The notes: a model not told the origin generated them from the sequence alone. 34,182 nt of DNA from Thiomargarita sp. (GCA_020720115.1 DYPD01000035.1:1-34182), one strand, 5' to 3'. Shown: positions 23,733 to 33,010, numbered from the stretch's first letter. Translations and numbers: made by a program.

Positions 23733-24362
23733 ATGTCATTGCCCTGTAAAGAATTTCAAGCCCTGGTTATCGGCTCTTCTGCGGGTGGTGTGTATGCCCT
23801 TAGTGCGGTGCTTTCCACTTTGCCAGCAGATTTTTCGTTGCCAATTTTAATTGTGCAGCACATGCACCCGCATTCCAAAAGTCAACTTGCCAGTATTTTG
23901 CAGAAAAAAGCTCAACTGAGTATTCGTGAAGCAGAAGAAAAAGAACGTATCCAGCCCGGCGTTGTTTATTTAGCACCGCCGAATTATCATTTGCTGGTTG
24001 AATTAGATCGCCATTTGGCACTTTCAATTGATGAGCGAGTCAATTATTCTCGTCCGGCAATAGATTTGTTATTTGAATCTGCGGTGGATGCGTATCGGGA
24101 TAAACTCATTGGCTTGATTCTCACAGGCGCAAACTCTGATGGCGCGGCGGGTTTGCGCCGTATCAAGCAAGCAGGTGGCTATGCGCTGGTGCAAGACCCG
24201 CAGAGCGCGGAAGCCGACGCCATGCCGCTGGCGGCGTGCAGTGCAACATCGGTAGATAAGGTGTTGCCACTGCATGAAATAGGTCCGCATCTGCTGCAAC
24301 TGGTCAATCATTACCCGCGTTGCCTCAATGCGCGGCGTAGCGAGCTAAAACATTCGTCATAG
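23733..24362 (+). CDS. cheB: CheB methylesterase domain protein without receiver
   Basis: A 209-aa protein that is only the CheB catalytic domain; the usual N-terminal response-regulator domain is missing. The catalytic triad is readable: Ser15/16 (VIGSSAGGV), His43 (VQHMHPHS) and Asp137 (LTGANSDGAAG). It would remove methyl groups or amides from receptor glutamates. The ATG at 23733 is two bases after the cheR stop, so the pair is one unit. Without a receiver, activity is not controlled by phosphorylation of this chain. A start at 23718 overlapping cheR is possible. Confidence 0.92.
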   Translation: MSLPCKEFQALVIGSSAGGVYALSAVLSTLPADFSLPILIVQHMHPHSKSQLASILQKKAQLSIREAEEKERIQPGVVYLAPPNYHLLVELDRHLALSIDERVNYSRPAIDLLFESAVDAYRDKLIGLILTGANSDGAAGLRRIKQAGGYALVQDPQSAEADAMPLAACSATSVDKVLPLHEIGPHLLQLVNHYPRCLNARRSELKHSS

Positions 24363-24372
24363 AAGGTTTCCC

Positions 24373-25689
24373 ATGATGCAATTTCCATTACAAACACTCA
24401 GTTTTTTACTCTTGTTTTGCTTGTCTGCGATGGCGCAGGCGATACCTGTGCTACAAGTCGAAGTTGCTAACCAAGATGGGGCGCAAACTGGACGCCAGTT
24501 GGCAAAGATCATTGCGCAACAATTTCCTGATTTTGCACAGGATTATGACCGTTTTTTGGCAGATACCCTAGCGCCTTACGAGTGGGCGCAATGGGTTCAA
24601 CGCGCCCAGCAGGTGCGTGATGCAGTGCCGCAAAGCGTGCGTGACGAAGTGGATGCGCTGGCGCAACGCCTGGCTCAAGTTAATCAGGATCAGCTTGGCG
24701 ATGGGCATTTGTCGGCGCAAGAGTTATGGGTCGTGCAAGTGTTGTTAGAAGCGGAAAATTTGAGCCAAGGCGTGGGTTTGGGCGTGCTCAATCCCGCCAG
24801 TTCAGTGCGGGGACCTATGGTTGGGCGCACGCTCAACGGTTTACAGAATCCGGCTTTGCTGCGCCTGCGGGCGATTACCCTCTATCGCGGCAGCAATAAG
24901 ACCTTGGTAAACATAGGCTTTGCTGGTTTTGTCGGGATTTTGACTGGGTACAACAGCGATGGCTTGTTTGTCGCCTATTTGCCTTCACCGCAGCCGTCTG
25001 CCCGTCCTGACGCGCAGGCGCACATGGCGGTCACTCTGTATTTGCGCACTTTGCTGGAAGAAAATGATCGCATCACGCAAACGCTGCCAGGGTTGGTTTA
25101 TCAGCAGTTTCTCACCAGCCACAATTTGCTGCTAGCGGACAATCGCACGGTGCAGGTGTTAGAACAAAGCCTGCCCAGTACCAGCTATTTGCGCTCTGCT
25201 GATAGCCCGTTGCGCACCGAAATGCAGTGGTCAAATCCTTGGCAAATTGCGGCGGTGGATTGCTTCGTATTACGCGCCTCGCCAGCGAATTGTAACAACA
25301 GCGGCGATCTAGTGCGCTGGCATCGTTTGCAAACTTTAGCCCGCTTTACTCCCGAAGAACCCGCCACTATCACAGATATGCAGAGCATTTTGCTGGATCA
25401 GAGCCAAGCGCCTTACCAATCCATTTTTGCCGCTGAGACCCTGTATGCCAGTGTTTTTCTACCACTAGAGCGCCGCCTGTTCTTGTATACCCAAAGCAGC
25501 ATCACCCGTGACGGTTTGCCGGTATTTGAAGAAATCGAAATTCCCATGCCGCACCGCTATACCTTAGATACCGTGCCTTTTTATCAAAAGGTTTTGATTT
25601 TGGTGATTTTTTCCGCGCTGTTGGGGATTGTATTTATGGCGCTCAGGCAGCCGCTTCCCTGGGTAAAACCCACGCAAAAAGTCTTGTAA
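24373..25689 (+). CDS. Secreted, C-terminally anchored NTN-hydrolase-like protein
   Basis: A 438-aa protein with a clear signal peptide (LSFLLLFCLSAMAQA) and one C-terminal membrane segment (VLILVIFSALLGIVFMAL), so the bulk should be periplasmic. The middle (SSVRGPMVGRTLNG, then IGFAGFVGILTGYNSDGLFVAY) resembles the acyl-CoA:6-APA acyltransferase/C45 NTN-hydrolase pattern of nucleophile, GRNLD, then GFxGxLTGxNxxGL. If the alignment is right, the nucleophile cysteine is replaced by Ala/Ser and GRNLD by GRTLNG, so it may be inactive or use serine. The family call is tentative. It lies 10 bases after cheB and may be co-transcribed. Confidence 0.55.
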   Translation: MMQFPLQTLSFLLLFCLSAMAQAIPVLQVEVANQDGAQTGRQLAKIIAQQFPDFAQDYDRFLADTLAPYEWAQWVQRAQQVRDAVPQSVRDEVDALAQRLAQVNQDQLGDGHLSAQELWVVQVLLEAENLSQGVGLGVLNPASSVRGPMVGRTLNGLQNPALLRLRAITLYRGSNKTLVNIGFAGFVGILTGYNSDGLFVAYLPSPQPSARPDAQAHMAVTLYLRTLLEENDRITQTLPGLVYQQFLTSHNLLLADNRTVQVLEQSLPSTSYLRSADSPLRTEMQWSNPWQIAAVDCFVLRASPANCNNSGDLVRWHRLQTLARFTPEEPATITDMQSILLDQSQAPYQSIFAAETLYASVFLPLERRLFLYTQSSITRDGLPVFEEIEIPMPHRYTLDTVPFYQKVLILVIFSALLGIVFMALRQPLPWVKPTQKVL

Positions 25690-25741
25690 ACCCAGTCAAA
25701 GTAGGTTCAATTGCGCTGGAGATGTATCGGCATCTTTTCTG

Positions 25742-25839
25742 CAAGGAGAGGGGGAAATAACATCAGCCGTTGGCGGCGCTCTGCTTGGCTAAATGGCAGT
25801 GCCCCTTGGTTTCTCTTAATTTTCGCTGCCCGCTTCTAA
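25742..25839 (+). other. Strong ribosome site and 25-codon frame before the membrane ATPase
   Basis: AAGGAGAGGGGG at 25743-25754 is a strong ribosome-binding match, but no ATG follows at normal spacing. Reading from the ATC at 25762 gives 25 codons ending in the hydrophobic APWFLLIFAARF and a TAA at 25837, in the same frame as the ATPase gene, which can restart only at TTG 25846. This may be a leader peptide or a broken 5' end of the ATPase gene. Confidence 0.35.
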
Positions 25840-25845
25840 ACGCCC

Positions 25846-28569
25846 TTGAACACACTTTACCATCTCATCTTTCATCCGACTTTATGGAGTCAGGCTTTTC
25901 AGCAACACTGCCCTAGGCTCTCGCCTGCTTTTGCGTTGTTTAATCTACAGCGCAGCGATTTTCAACAGCCTTATCTTATTCGTTTTCTGTGGTTTAATTA
26001 TCTACTCGCACCGCTACTCAGTGCCTGTTTGGTGGGGGCTGTGTTGGCTGCCAGTGGGTGGAGTTGGAGCTATATCCAACTGGGCGTGATTTGCGCACTG
26101 TTTTGGCATTTAACCAGCGCCTTGTTGCTGGGGTTATGTGTCTCAGTCGCCGCAGGTATAGTGGTTGGTGCGCTCGGCGGCATTGCAACGGGCTTGAGTT
26201 TAGGCGGTTTGCACACGGGTTTGTTGCCCGTTATTGCCATTAACTTAGGCGCGTTGGGTGGTGCAAGCAGCCTTTTGCTGCTGTTGGCGAGTGAAAAACG
26301 TCGTTACAGTTTAAGCAAGGAAACCGGCAGCATTATCATAGGTGCATTAGTCAGTTTGGGGATTTTGTGGCTTGGCTACACACTCGCTAATCTGCTCTTG
26401 CCGGGTTTAACTGAGTTGGCAGATTTAGATAACCAGGATGTGCGCTTGATTGGCATCATCGCCCTGTTAGGCTTAACCATTGGCTGGTTAAGCGGCGGCT
26501 GGCGTTGGGGACTGTTGTTGGGGGCGACCTTTGCCGCTGTGGTGTGGGGCTTTTTTATGCGCGACAGCCTGGCTGACACTCATTTGCCACAAACCTTCAG
26601 TTACGCCTTGGGCGATGCGCTGTTAAGCACTTCTTTAGGCTTGTTACTCAATGGCTTGTTTGCGCTGCCTTATTTGCTGGCGCGACGGCTGGCGGATGTG
26701 CGGGCGGGTGTTGCCGCTGGCAGCCTGGTGCTCATCTGCGCTTATCTGTTTATCGCCTGGGGAATGCGCACCAGCACTGCGCTTCTGTGTTTGGGTCCTT
26801 TGTTGTTGCTACTGGGTTTAAGCCATAGCCAATGGCGCCCGCTGTTGTTTTATCCCTTTGCCGAAGCTTGGAATCTATTGCTCTATCAAGCGGAAGTGCG
26901 GCATTTTGCCAACTTCAAAAATTCATCTAATGCGGCGCGATCCAAACCTTACCTCTGTTGGCATACCGCTTTTTGGGATGAACAGCAGCGTTTACCGCTC
27001 TATAGCTTAGAAAAGCATCTGGTTTGGCTCTATGAGCAATGCCCAGAACTTGCCCGCGAGAAGTTAGAGCAACTCGGCGGTACGCTGCAAGCTTGGGCAG
27101 TGCCAGCCGTGTATCAAGAAATTGATACGCGGCGTATGGAAAAAGTCCAGGATATAGAGGACATTAGCCAGGTTTATCGCTATCTCTACAGTCCCCATAC
27201 AGGCACGCCTAGCAGCGCCTTGTTGCAGCAGTTCAAAAGCATCAGCCAAGATGTTGAAGCGGCGCTGGCGCAAAGCAGCCACTACGCCCAACGCATGATG
27301 CTCAACGAACTGGAAACCCACTTTAATCAACTGCTGCTAGACCTTAATCGCTACCACAGTTCATTAGCGCAGCGTTTCCACCCGCTGGCAATGCTGTGGC
27401 GCAATCAAATCGTGCAAGCCGCGCACAGTATGGAAAACCTGGCAAACGATTTACAAGAAATCCACAATCCCTATGTGGTCGGTATTCCGCTGACTGCCAA
27501 GCAAAATATTTTTGTCGGGCGCCGCGATGTCATCGCCCGTATCGAAAAACTCTTGCTTGATCAACGCTGTCCGCCGATTTTGCTGTACGGGCAAAGGCGC
27601 ACCGGCAAAACCTCAGTGCTCAATAACCTCAGCCGCTTGTTGTCTAGCCGCTTCTTGTTTGCCTATGTGGATTTTCAAAGCCCGCGCCTGCTGACTGGCG
27701 ATATGGCTGGCTTACTGTATGGTTTAGCGCACGCCCTGAGCCGTGCTGCTGATTTGCGCCCGGAACGCCAATGGCCACGCTTAGAACGCGCCGAACTGGC
27801 AGAACATCCGCTGGAACGCTTTGATACCTGGCTCGATCAAGTCGAACAGGCGTTAGACGGGCACACGCTACTGATTGCCCTGGATGAATTTGTCACCTTG
27901 GAAGAAGCGCGGCAGCGCGGACACATCAGCGGCGCCACCGTGTTTAATTTACTCAGCACTTTTCGTCACATTATCCAGCACCGTCAGCGTTTTCGCTTGC
28001 TGCTGGCGGGTTCGCATAGTTTGGATGAACTCAACCAATGGGCAAGTTATCTGATCAATGTGCAAATAGTGCATTTGCAGTATTTATCGCGCAACGAAGC
28101 CCTGCGTTTGATTGAAAAACCGGTGGAAGACTTTTTCCTGCGCTACACGCAAGAGGCTGCCCAGCGGGTGCTCAGCGTCACCCGCGCTCATCCGGCGCTG
28201 GTGCAATTGCTGTGCAGCGAAATCATCGAACTCAAAAACCTACAACCCATTGAAAAACGCCGTCTGGCAGAGCTTGAGGATGTGGAACACGCAATTCCAC
28301 AAGCCCTGATGACCGGCGCGTTTTTCTTCAACGACATTGCCTACAACCAAATTGACCCTGACGCCCTCGCGCTGTTGCGCTTCATTGCGCAGCAAGGCGA
28401 AGGCGCTTGCGTTAGCCACAGCGCACTACAGACGCAATGCGCACAAGTGACTGATAAACTTAAACAATTACAGCGGCGCGAACTGATTGAAAACTGCCCA
28501 GAACTGGCAGAAAACGCCTACCGAATGCAGGTAGAACTGATTCGCCAGAGCATCCTCAGCGCCGGTTAA
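25846..28569 (+). CDS. Polytopic membrane protein with C-terminal P-loop ATPase
   Basis: A 907-aa protein. Residues 45-330 hold many hydrophobic segments rich in Gly/Ala/Leu. Residues 350-550 are a soluble helical region. From about 560 there is an archaeal-type AAA/STAND ATPase: FVGRRDVIARIE, Walker A GQRRTGKTS (about 582-590), Walker B LLIALDEF (about 675-682), sensor-like LLLAGSHSLDELN, then a winged-helix-like C-terminus. This layout recalls membrane-tethered NTPases found in multiple copies in filamentous sulfur bacteria; the function is unknown. The first possible start after the upstream stop is TTG at 25846; the first in-frame ATG lies far inside the membrane domain. The start is therefore uncertain. 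Confidence 0.75.
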   Translation: MNTLYHLIFHPTLWSQAFQQHCPRLSPAFALFNLQRSDFQQPYLIRFLWFNYLLAPLLSACLVGAVLAASGWSWSYIQLGVICALFWHLTSALLLGLCVSVAAGIVVGALGGIATGLSLGGLHTGLLPVIAINLGALGGASSLLLLLASEKRRYSLSKETGSIIIGALVSLGILWLGYTLANLLLPGLTELADLDNQDVRLIGIIALLGLTIGWLSGGWRWGLLLGATFAAVVWGFFMRDSLADTHLPQTFSYALGDALLSTSLGLLLNGLFALPYLLARRLADVRAGVAAGSLVLICAYLFIAWGMRTSTALLCLGPLLLLLGLSHSQWRPLLFYPFAEAWNLLLYQAEVRHFANFKNSSNAARSKPYLCWHTAFWDEQQRLPLYSLEKHLVWLYEQCPELAREKLEQLGGTLQAWAVPAVYQEIDTRRMEKVQDIEDISQVYRYLYSPHTGTPSSALLQQFKSISQDVEAALAQSSHYAQRMMLNELETHFNQLLLDLNRYHSSLAQRFHPLAMLWRNQIVQAAHSMENLANDLQEIHNPYVVGIPLTAKQNIFVGRRDVIARIEKLLLDQRCPPILLYGQRRTGKTSVLNNLSRLLSSRFLFAYVDFQSPRLLTGDMAGLLYGLAHALSRAADLRPERQWPRLERAELAEHPLERFDTWLDQVEQALDGHTLLIALDEFVTLEEARQRGHISGATVFNLLSTFRHIIQHRQRFRLLLAGSHSLDELNQWASYLINVQIVHLQYLSRNEALRLIEKPVEDFFLRYTQEAAQRVLSVTRAHPALVQLLCSEIIELKNLQPIEKRRLAELEDVEHAIPQALMTGAFFFNDIAYNQIDPDALALLRFIAQQGEGACVSHSALQTQCAQVTDKLKQLQRRELIENCPELAENAYRMQVELIRQSILSAG

Positions 28570-28589
28570 ACTCTAATTAGTTCAAGTGT

Positions 28590-28922
28590 TTACACGCATC
28601 CGGTCGGTTTTGGCAAGCCCGCATAACGCGAACCCTGCTTTGCCGGACCATAAGGAAACAGCCCATACAAATACTTGCTGTCGCTTTTATCGCCGCCCAG
28701 CTCCTTTTTCGCCAACTTAGTCAGCGCACGCATCGCCGGAGCAGTGCCGTTTTCCTGATAAAAACCGCGAATCATATTAATCACTTCCCAGTGCGTCTCG
28801 CCCAAATCCAAGCCATCTTTCTTGGCTAACTCAGACGCCAGCTCCTCACTCCAATCGCCCAGGTTAATCAAGTAACCCTGCTCGTCTGTTTCAATGATTT
28901 TGCCCTGAATATCAATCTGCAT
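28590..28922 (-). CDS. tusE: TusE/DsrC-family sulfur relay protein
   Basis: A 110-aa DsrC/TusE-family protein that passes sulfur as a C-terminal persulfide. The family pattern is complete: MQIDIQGKIIETDEQGYL, WSEELASELAKKDG, MIRGFYQENGTAPAMRAL and SKYLYGLFPYGPAKQ. The C-terminus GSRYAGLPKPTGCV keeps the penultimate cysteine but lacks the second cysteine that true DsrC has about ten residues earlier; Gly-Ser stands there. This makes it TusE-like, suited to tRNA thiolation relay or regulation, not to the DsrC trisulfide cycle. The start at 28922 follows GGAGAG; the longer frame to 28967 lacks support. It has its own sigma-70 promoter and faces purH divergently. Confidence 0.88.
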   Translation of the reverse strand: MQIDIQGKIIETDEQGYLINLGDWSEELASELAKKDGLDLGETHWEVINMIRGFYQENGTAPAMRALTKLAKKELGGDKSDSKYLYGLFPYGPAKQGSRYAGLPKPTGCV

Positions 28923-28962
28923 ACCGTCTCTCCTTATTCCTGAGTAAAAAACTATGGAATGC

Positions 28963-28991
28963 AGCATAAGGGCAATAACCTACTCTGTCAA
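28963..28991 (-). promoter_or_regulatory. Sigma-70 promoter of the tusE-like gene
   Basis: Reading the - strand, a perfect -35 TTGACA (28991-28986) is followed by exactly 17 bases and a -10 TATGCT (28968-28963). Transcription would begin about 35 bases before the start codon at 28922. Confidence 0.65.
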
Positions 28992-29109
28992 TAGGGTATT
29001 TGCAAAGACTCGGCTATCTTGACTGGAGAAACCGCTAGGAAAAATCCCGTTTGTGGCGGGTTATGGGTATAATTCTGCTTTCAAAATCACAACCTTACCA
29101 GGAGCAACC

Positions 29110-30666
29110 ATGCCAAGTATCCAACGCGCCCTCATCAGCGTTTCTGACAAAAGCGGAATTGTCGAATTTGCCCACGCCTTAAGCGCAAAAGGCGTAGAAA
29201 TCCTATCCACCGGCGGCACTGCCAAATTGCTTGCCGACAACCAAGTACCCGTCACCGAAGTCTCTGATTATACAGGCTTTCCTGAAATGATGGACGGACG
29301 AGTGAAAACCCTACACCCGAAAATTCACGGCGGCTTGCTAGGACGACGCGGCACGGATGACGCGGTGATGGCACAACACGGCATCCAACCCATTGATTTA
29401 GTGGTGGTTAATCTGTATCCCTTCGAGCAAACTATCGCCAAACCCGACTGCGACCTGCCCACTGCGATAGAAAACATTGACATCGGCGGTCCCACCATGC
29501 TGCGCTCGGCGGCGAAAAACCATAAAGACGTGACGGTGGTGGTGGATGCCCGCGACTATGCAACGGTGCTGGAAGAAATGGCGCAAAACGACGGCGCAGT
29601 CAGCGACGCAACCCGTTTTCAACTCGCGCTCAAAGTGTTTGAACACACCGCCCGCTACGACGGCGCGATTGCCAATTATCTCGGTAAACAGCTAGAAGGT
29701 GACGCAGATTTTCCGCGCGCTCTCAGCCTGCAATACCGCAAAGCCCAAGCGATGCGCTACGGTGAAAATCCACATCAAAAAGCCGCGTTTTACGTCGAAC
29801 ACCAACCGCTTGAAGTCAGCGTGGCAAACGCTGTGCAGTTGCAAGGCAAAGAACTGTCTTACAATAACGTCGCCGACACCGATGCCGCACTCGAATGCGT
29901 GAAATCCTTTGAGCAAACCGCTTGCGTTATCGTTAAACACGCCAATCCCTGCGGCGTTGCGGTGGCTGACAGCCTCTTGCAAGCCTATGATCGCGCTTTC
30001 AAAACCGATCCGACCTCGGCATTCGGCGGGATCATCGCTTTCAATCGCGCACTTGATGCACAAACCGCCCAAGCCATCATTGAACGCCAATTTGTTGAAG
30101 TCATAATCGCGCCCGACGTGCTGGAAGACGCAAAACCGATTCTCGCCAGCAAAGCCAATGTGCGCGTGTTGGCGTGCGGATATTGGCAAGCAGCGGTGCC
30201 GGCACTGGATTTCAAGCGTGTCAACGGCGGTTTGTTAGTGCAAGAGCGTGACTTAGGACGCATCACCGAGCAAGAGGTCAAAATCGTCACCCAACGCGCC
30301 CCCACCGCGCAAGAAATGCAAGATTTGATGTTTGCTTGGAAAGTCGCCAAATTCGTTAAATCCAACGCGATTGTGTACTGCAAAGACGGCATGACCATCG
30401 GCGTAGGCGCGGGACAAATGAGCCGTGTCTATAGCGCGAAAATCGCCGGTATTAAAGCCGCTGACGAAAACCTTGAAGTGCGCGGCTCGGTAATGGCATC
30501 CGATGCGTTTTTCCCCTTCCGCGACGGACTTGATGCCGCCGCCGCTGCTGGCGTTACGGCGGTGATTGAACCGGGCGGTTCAGTGCGTGACGACGAAGTG
30601 ATTGCGGCTGCCAACGAACATCAGATTGCGATGGTGTTTACTGGAATGCGGCATTTTCGGCACTAA
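29110..30666 (+). CDS. purH: Bifunctional purine enzyme PurH
   Basis: AICAR transformylase/IMP cyclohydrolase, 518 aa, catalysing the last two steps of IMP synthesis in the cytoplasm. The N-terminal cyclohydrolase (MGS-like) domain shows [45 protein letters not shown] and [16 protein letters not shown]. The C-terminal transformylase carries [27 protein letters not shown] and [21 protein letters not shown]. The ATG at 29110 follows AGGAG; an earlier in-frame start at 29053 would add a non-conserved leader. A TATAAT at 29068-29073 could be its -10 box, though I see no good -35. It is a single-copy housekeeping gene. Confidence 0.97.
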   Translation: MPSIQRALISVSDKSGIVEFAHALSAKGVEILSTGGTAKLLADNQVPVTEVSDYTGFPEMMDGRVKTLHPKIHGGLLGRRGTDDAVMAQHGIQPIDLVVVNLYPFEQTIAKPDCDLPTAIENIDIGGPTMLRSAAKNHKDVTVVVDARDYATVLEEMAQNDGAVSDATRFQLALKVFEHTARYDGAIANYLGKQLEGDADFPRALSLQYRKAQAMRYGENPHQKAAFYVEHQPLEVSVANAVQLQGKELSYNNVADTDAALECVKSFEQTACVIVKHANPCGVAVADSLLQAYDRAFKTDPTSAFGGIIAFNRALDAQTAQAIIERQFVEVIIAPDVLEDAKPILASKANVRVLACGYWQAAVPALDFKRVNGGLLVQERDLGRITEQEVKIVTQRAPTAQEMQDLMFAWKVAKFVKSNAIVYCKDGMTIGVGAGQMSRVYSAKIAGIKAADENLEVRGSVMASDAFFPFRDGLDAAAAAGVTAVIEPGGSVRDDEVIAAANEHQIAMVFTGMRHFRH

Positions 30667-30719
30667 GAAAAACCCTGGTGTTAAGGGGCACTTAAGGCGC
30701 TGTGCTTTTTCTGCGCCCT

Positions 30720-30735
30720 TGTACGAAAGCCTACA
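30720..30735 (+). promoter_or_regulatory. NifA upstream activator site 1
   Basis: TGT-N10-ACA (TGTACGAAAGCCTACA), an exact match to the NifA enhancer consensus, about 78 bases upstream of the -24 element. Confidence 0.75.
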
Positions 30736-30746
30736 ATCCCTGCTAT

Positions 30747-30762
30747 TGTTGCCTTTAGCACA
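30747..30762 (+). promoter_or_regulatory. NifA upstream activator site 2
   Basis: A second exact TGT-N10-ACA (TGTTGCCTTTAGCACA), 27 bases downstream of the first, about 52 bases upstream of the -24 element. Confidence 0.75.
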
Positions 30763-30805
30763 GCTTAATCTGCATATAACCCTGTGTTTTTATTGAGTTA
30801 TTATC

Positions 30806-30820
30806 TGGAACACAAGTTGC
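30806..30820 (+). promoter_or_regulatory. Sigma-54 (-24/-12) promoter of nifE
   Basis: TGGAACACAAGTTGC keeps the invariant GG and GC at the correct spacing and matches TGGCAC-N5-TTGC with one change. Transcription would start near 30832, about 30 bases before the nifE ATG. Confidence 0.78.
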
Positions 30821-30862
30821 CGTAGCAAACCTAACTCAATAGCTCTATAAGGATTTAACCGC

Positions 30863-32242
30863 ATGAAAGCAAAAGACATTGCTCAATTATTGGATGAACC
30901 CGCCTGTGCGCATAACAAGAAAGAAAAATCCGGCTGCGCGAAAACTAAACCAGGCGCAACGGCGGGCGGTTGTGCTTTTGACGGGGCGCAAATTGCGTTG
31001 CTGCCGATAGCTGATGTGGCGCATTTAGTCCATGGTCCTATCGCTTGCGCGGGGAGTTCTTGGGATAACCGAGGCACGCGCTCGTCAGGACCGACTTTGT
31101 ATCGTTTAGGCATGACGACGGATTTGACGGAACAAGATGTGATCATGGGACGCGGGGAAAAACGCTTGTTTCACGCGATTAAACAAGCGGTTACGGATTA
31201 TCAACCCGCAGCAGTGTTTGTCTATAACACCTGTGTGCCAGCCTTGATTGGGGATGATGTGGAGGCGGTGTGTAAAGCCGCGCAGGAACGCTGGCAAGTG
31301 CCGGTGGTGCCAGTGGATGCGGCGGGTTTTTATGGCACAAAAAACCTTGGCAATCGCATTGCGGGCGAGGCAATGCTGAAATATGTGGTGGGCACACGCG
31401 AACCTGATCCGCTGCCCGCACAGGCGCGTCAAGACATCAAAATCCATGATGTGAATCTGGTGGGCGAGTACAACATCGCGGGCGAATTTTGGCATGTGCT
31501 GCCGCTGCTGGATGAATTGGGCATTCGCGTGCTCTGTACTTTATCTGGCGATGCGCGTTTTCGTGAAGTGCAGACCATGCACCGTGCTGAAGCCACCATG
31601 ATGGTGTGTTCTAAAGCCATGTTAAATGTGGCGCGAAAACTGGAAGAACGCTACCAAATCCCTTGGTTTGAAGGCAGTTTCTACGGTATTACTGACACTT
31701 CGCAAGCATTGCGAGATTTTGCGCGGGTGTTGCAAGATGCAGATTTAGCCGAGCGCACCGAAGCCCTAATCAAGCGCGAAGAGCAGCGCATTCGCGCTCA
31801 GCTCAAGCCCTGGGGCGAACGGCTAAAAGGCAAGCGGGTGTTGCTTTACACCGGCGGCGTTAAATCTTGGTCAGTGATTTCTGCATTGCAGGATTTGGGC
31901 ATGGAAGTAGTCGCCACCGGTACGCGCAAATCTACTGAAGAAGACAAGGCGCGTATCCGCGAATTGATGGGCGAGAATGTCAAGATGCTAGACGAAGGCA
32001 ATCCCAAATTATTGCTGGGCGTCTACCATGAGTACAAAGCCGACATCTTAATTGCTGGTGGGCGCAATATGTACACCGCGCTCAAAGCTAAAATTCCCTT
32101 TTTAGACATTAACCAAGAACGCGAATTTGGCTACGAAGGTTACACCGGCATGTTGGAATTGGTACGGCAATTGGCATTGACCATCGAAAGCCCCATCTGG
32201 TCACAAGTACGCACACCCGCACCTTGGCGTCATTGCCATTAA
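30863..32242 (+). CDS. nifE: Nitrogenase FeMo-cofactor scaffold subunit NifE
   Basis: A 459-aa NifE, alpha subunit of the NifEN scaffold on which the NifB-cofactor matures to FeMo-cofactor. Cysteines sit where the family has cluster ligands: Cys37 (GGCAFDGAQ), Cys62 ([14 protein letters not shown]), Cys124 ([12 protein letters not shown]) and Cys249. Other NifE landmarks are [27 protein letters not shown] and [22 protein letters not shown] precedes the ATG. Two NifA sites and a sigma-54 promoter lie directly upstream. The normal partner gene nifN is not downstream; an unrelated gene on the other strand follows, so nifN must lie elsewhere or be lost. Confidence 0.95.
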   Translation: MKAKDIAQLLDEPACAHNKKEKSGCAKTKPGATAGGCAFDGAQIALLPIADVAHLVHGPIACAGSSWDNRGTRSSGPTLYRLGMTTDLTEQDVIMGRGEKRLFHAIKQAVTDYQPAAVFVYNTCVPALIGDDVEAVCKAAQERWQVPVVPVDAAGFYGTKNLGNRIAGEAMLKYVVGTREPDPLPAQARQDIKIHDVNLVGEYNIAGEFWHVLPLLDELGIRVLCTLSGDARFREVQTMHRAEATMMVCSKAMLNVARKLEERYQIPWFEGSFYGITDTSQALRDFARVLQDADLAERTEALIKREEQRIRAQLKPWGERLKGKRVLLYTGGVKSWSVISALQDLGMEVVATGTRKSTEEDKARIRELMGENVKMLDEGNPKLLLGVYHEYKADILIAGGRNMYTALKAKIPFLDINQEREFGYEGYTGMLELVRQLALTIESPIWSQVRTPAPWRHCH

Positions 32243-32412
32243 CCCACGATTTGCTCCGAACGAACCCGACGCGAAGCTCGCACCGTTTGGCGAGACCGAA
32301 CCCTGCATCTCCGCGCTAGACAGCTTTTGCCGCTGTGTCTGCGCGTCGGGCGTTTACAAATCAGAATGCCCACCGACATATCTACATTTTCGACCCTTAC
32401 GCGCTACGCTCT

Positions 32413-32967
32413 TTAGTAAATCCGCGCCACAAAATCCGCCGGATTTTCCAAATAGGCACTATCCCCGGTTGCCTTGATAACAAACAAGCCTTTGTTTTGT
32501 GCCATCTTTTCCGCGCCCGCCTCGGCATTCAAATAAGCCATCGCGCCATAGACGATATTACCCGCATATTCCCGCATCCAGGTTTTGATGTGCGGCAATT
32601 TATCAATAAAACGCTTGACATCATCCGGGCGCAAAGTGGTTTTAACTTCCACAATAATCACCGCCTCGCCGTTTTTAGCAACAATATCCACCTCCCAAGA
32701 ACGCCCTTGATGATTGCCTTTAGCGCGGGTATAGGTATGTTGAACCGGAATGCCACGCTGATTAAAAATCTTGATCAGCGCACCTTCCACCAGAGACTCC
32801 ACCAACTTACCCCATTGGCTGGTAAATAATTTTTCCAGCTTGTTGAGCTTGATGTCGGTTTCTTGGAATTTACGGTCGGTTTCCTGGAATTTACGGTCGG
32901 TTTCTTTAAATAAACGCCACACCTCTTCAAGTGTCGGCGCGGGTTCTGAATGGCTGAGGGTACTCAT
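32413..32967 (-). CDS. DUF3782-like PD-(D/E)XK nuclease-fold protein
   Basis: A 184-aa protein. Residues 10-55 form a heptad coiled coil containing repeated KFQETDR units. The C-terminal part looks like a restriction-endonuclease fold: SWEVDIVAKNGEAVIIVEVKTTLRP supplies the Asp, then Glu-x-Lys motif. This arrangement matches the DUF3782 family, common in filamentous cyanobacteria and sulfur bacteria, with no established function. The start at 32967 follows GGAG; the extension to 33027 is not needed. The + strand ORF opposite it is a shadow. It is convergent with nifE; the 170 bases between them hold no gene I can support. Confidence 0.82.
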   Translation of the reverse strand: MSTLSHSEPAPTLEEVWRLFKETDRKFQETDRKFQETDIKLNKLEKLFTSQWGKLVESLVEGALIKIFNQRGIPVQHTYTRAKGNHQGRSWEVDIVAKNGEAVIIVEVKTTLRPDDVKRFIDKLPHIKTWMREYAGNIVYGAMAYLNAEAGAEKMAQNKGLFVIKATGDSAYLENPADFVARIY

Positions 32968-33010
32968 GGCAAATCTCCACAATTGATATACCAACCAGTA
33001 TAGCACCGGC

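Noticed and set aside
29045-29073. A full sigma-70 promoter for purH
   Set aside because: The TATAAT at 29068 is good, but no -35 element lies at the right distance.
29692-30189. A 165-codon - strand ORF inside purH
   Set aside because: It is antisense to highly conserved PurH sequence, with no motif of its own.
30682-30711. A possible terminator after purH (GCAC/GTGC followed by TTTTT)
   Set aside because: The stem is only four base pairs with a ten-base loop, too weak to claim.
32335-32829. A 164-codon + strand ORF after nifE, considered as a nifN remnant
   Set aside because: It shows no NifN or NifK motif and is the complement of the DUF3782-like gene.
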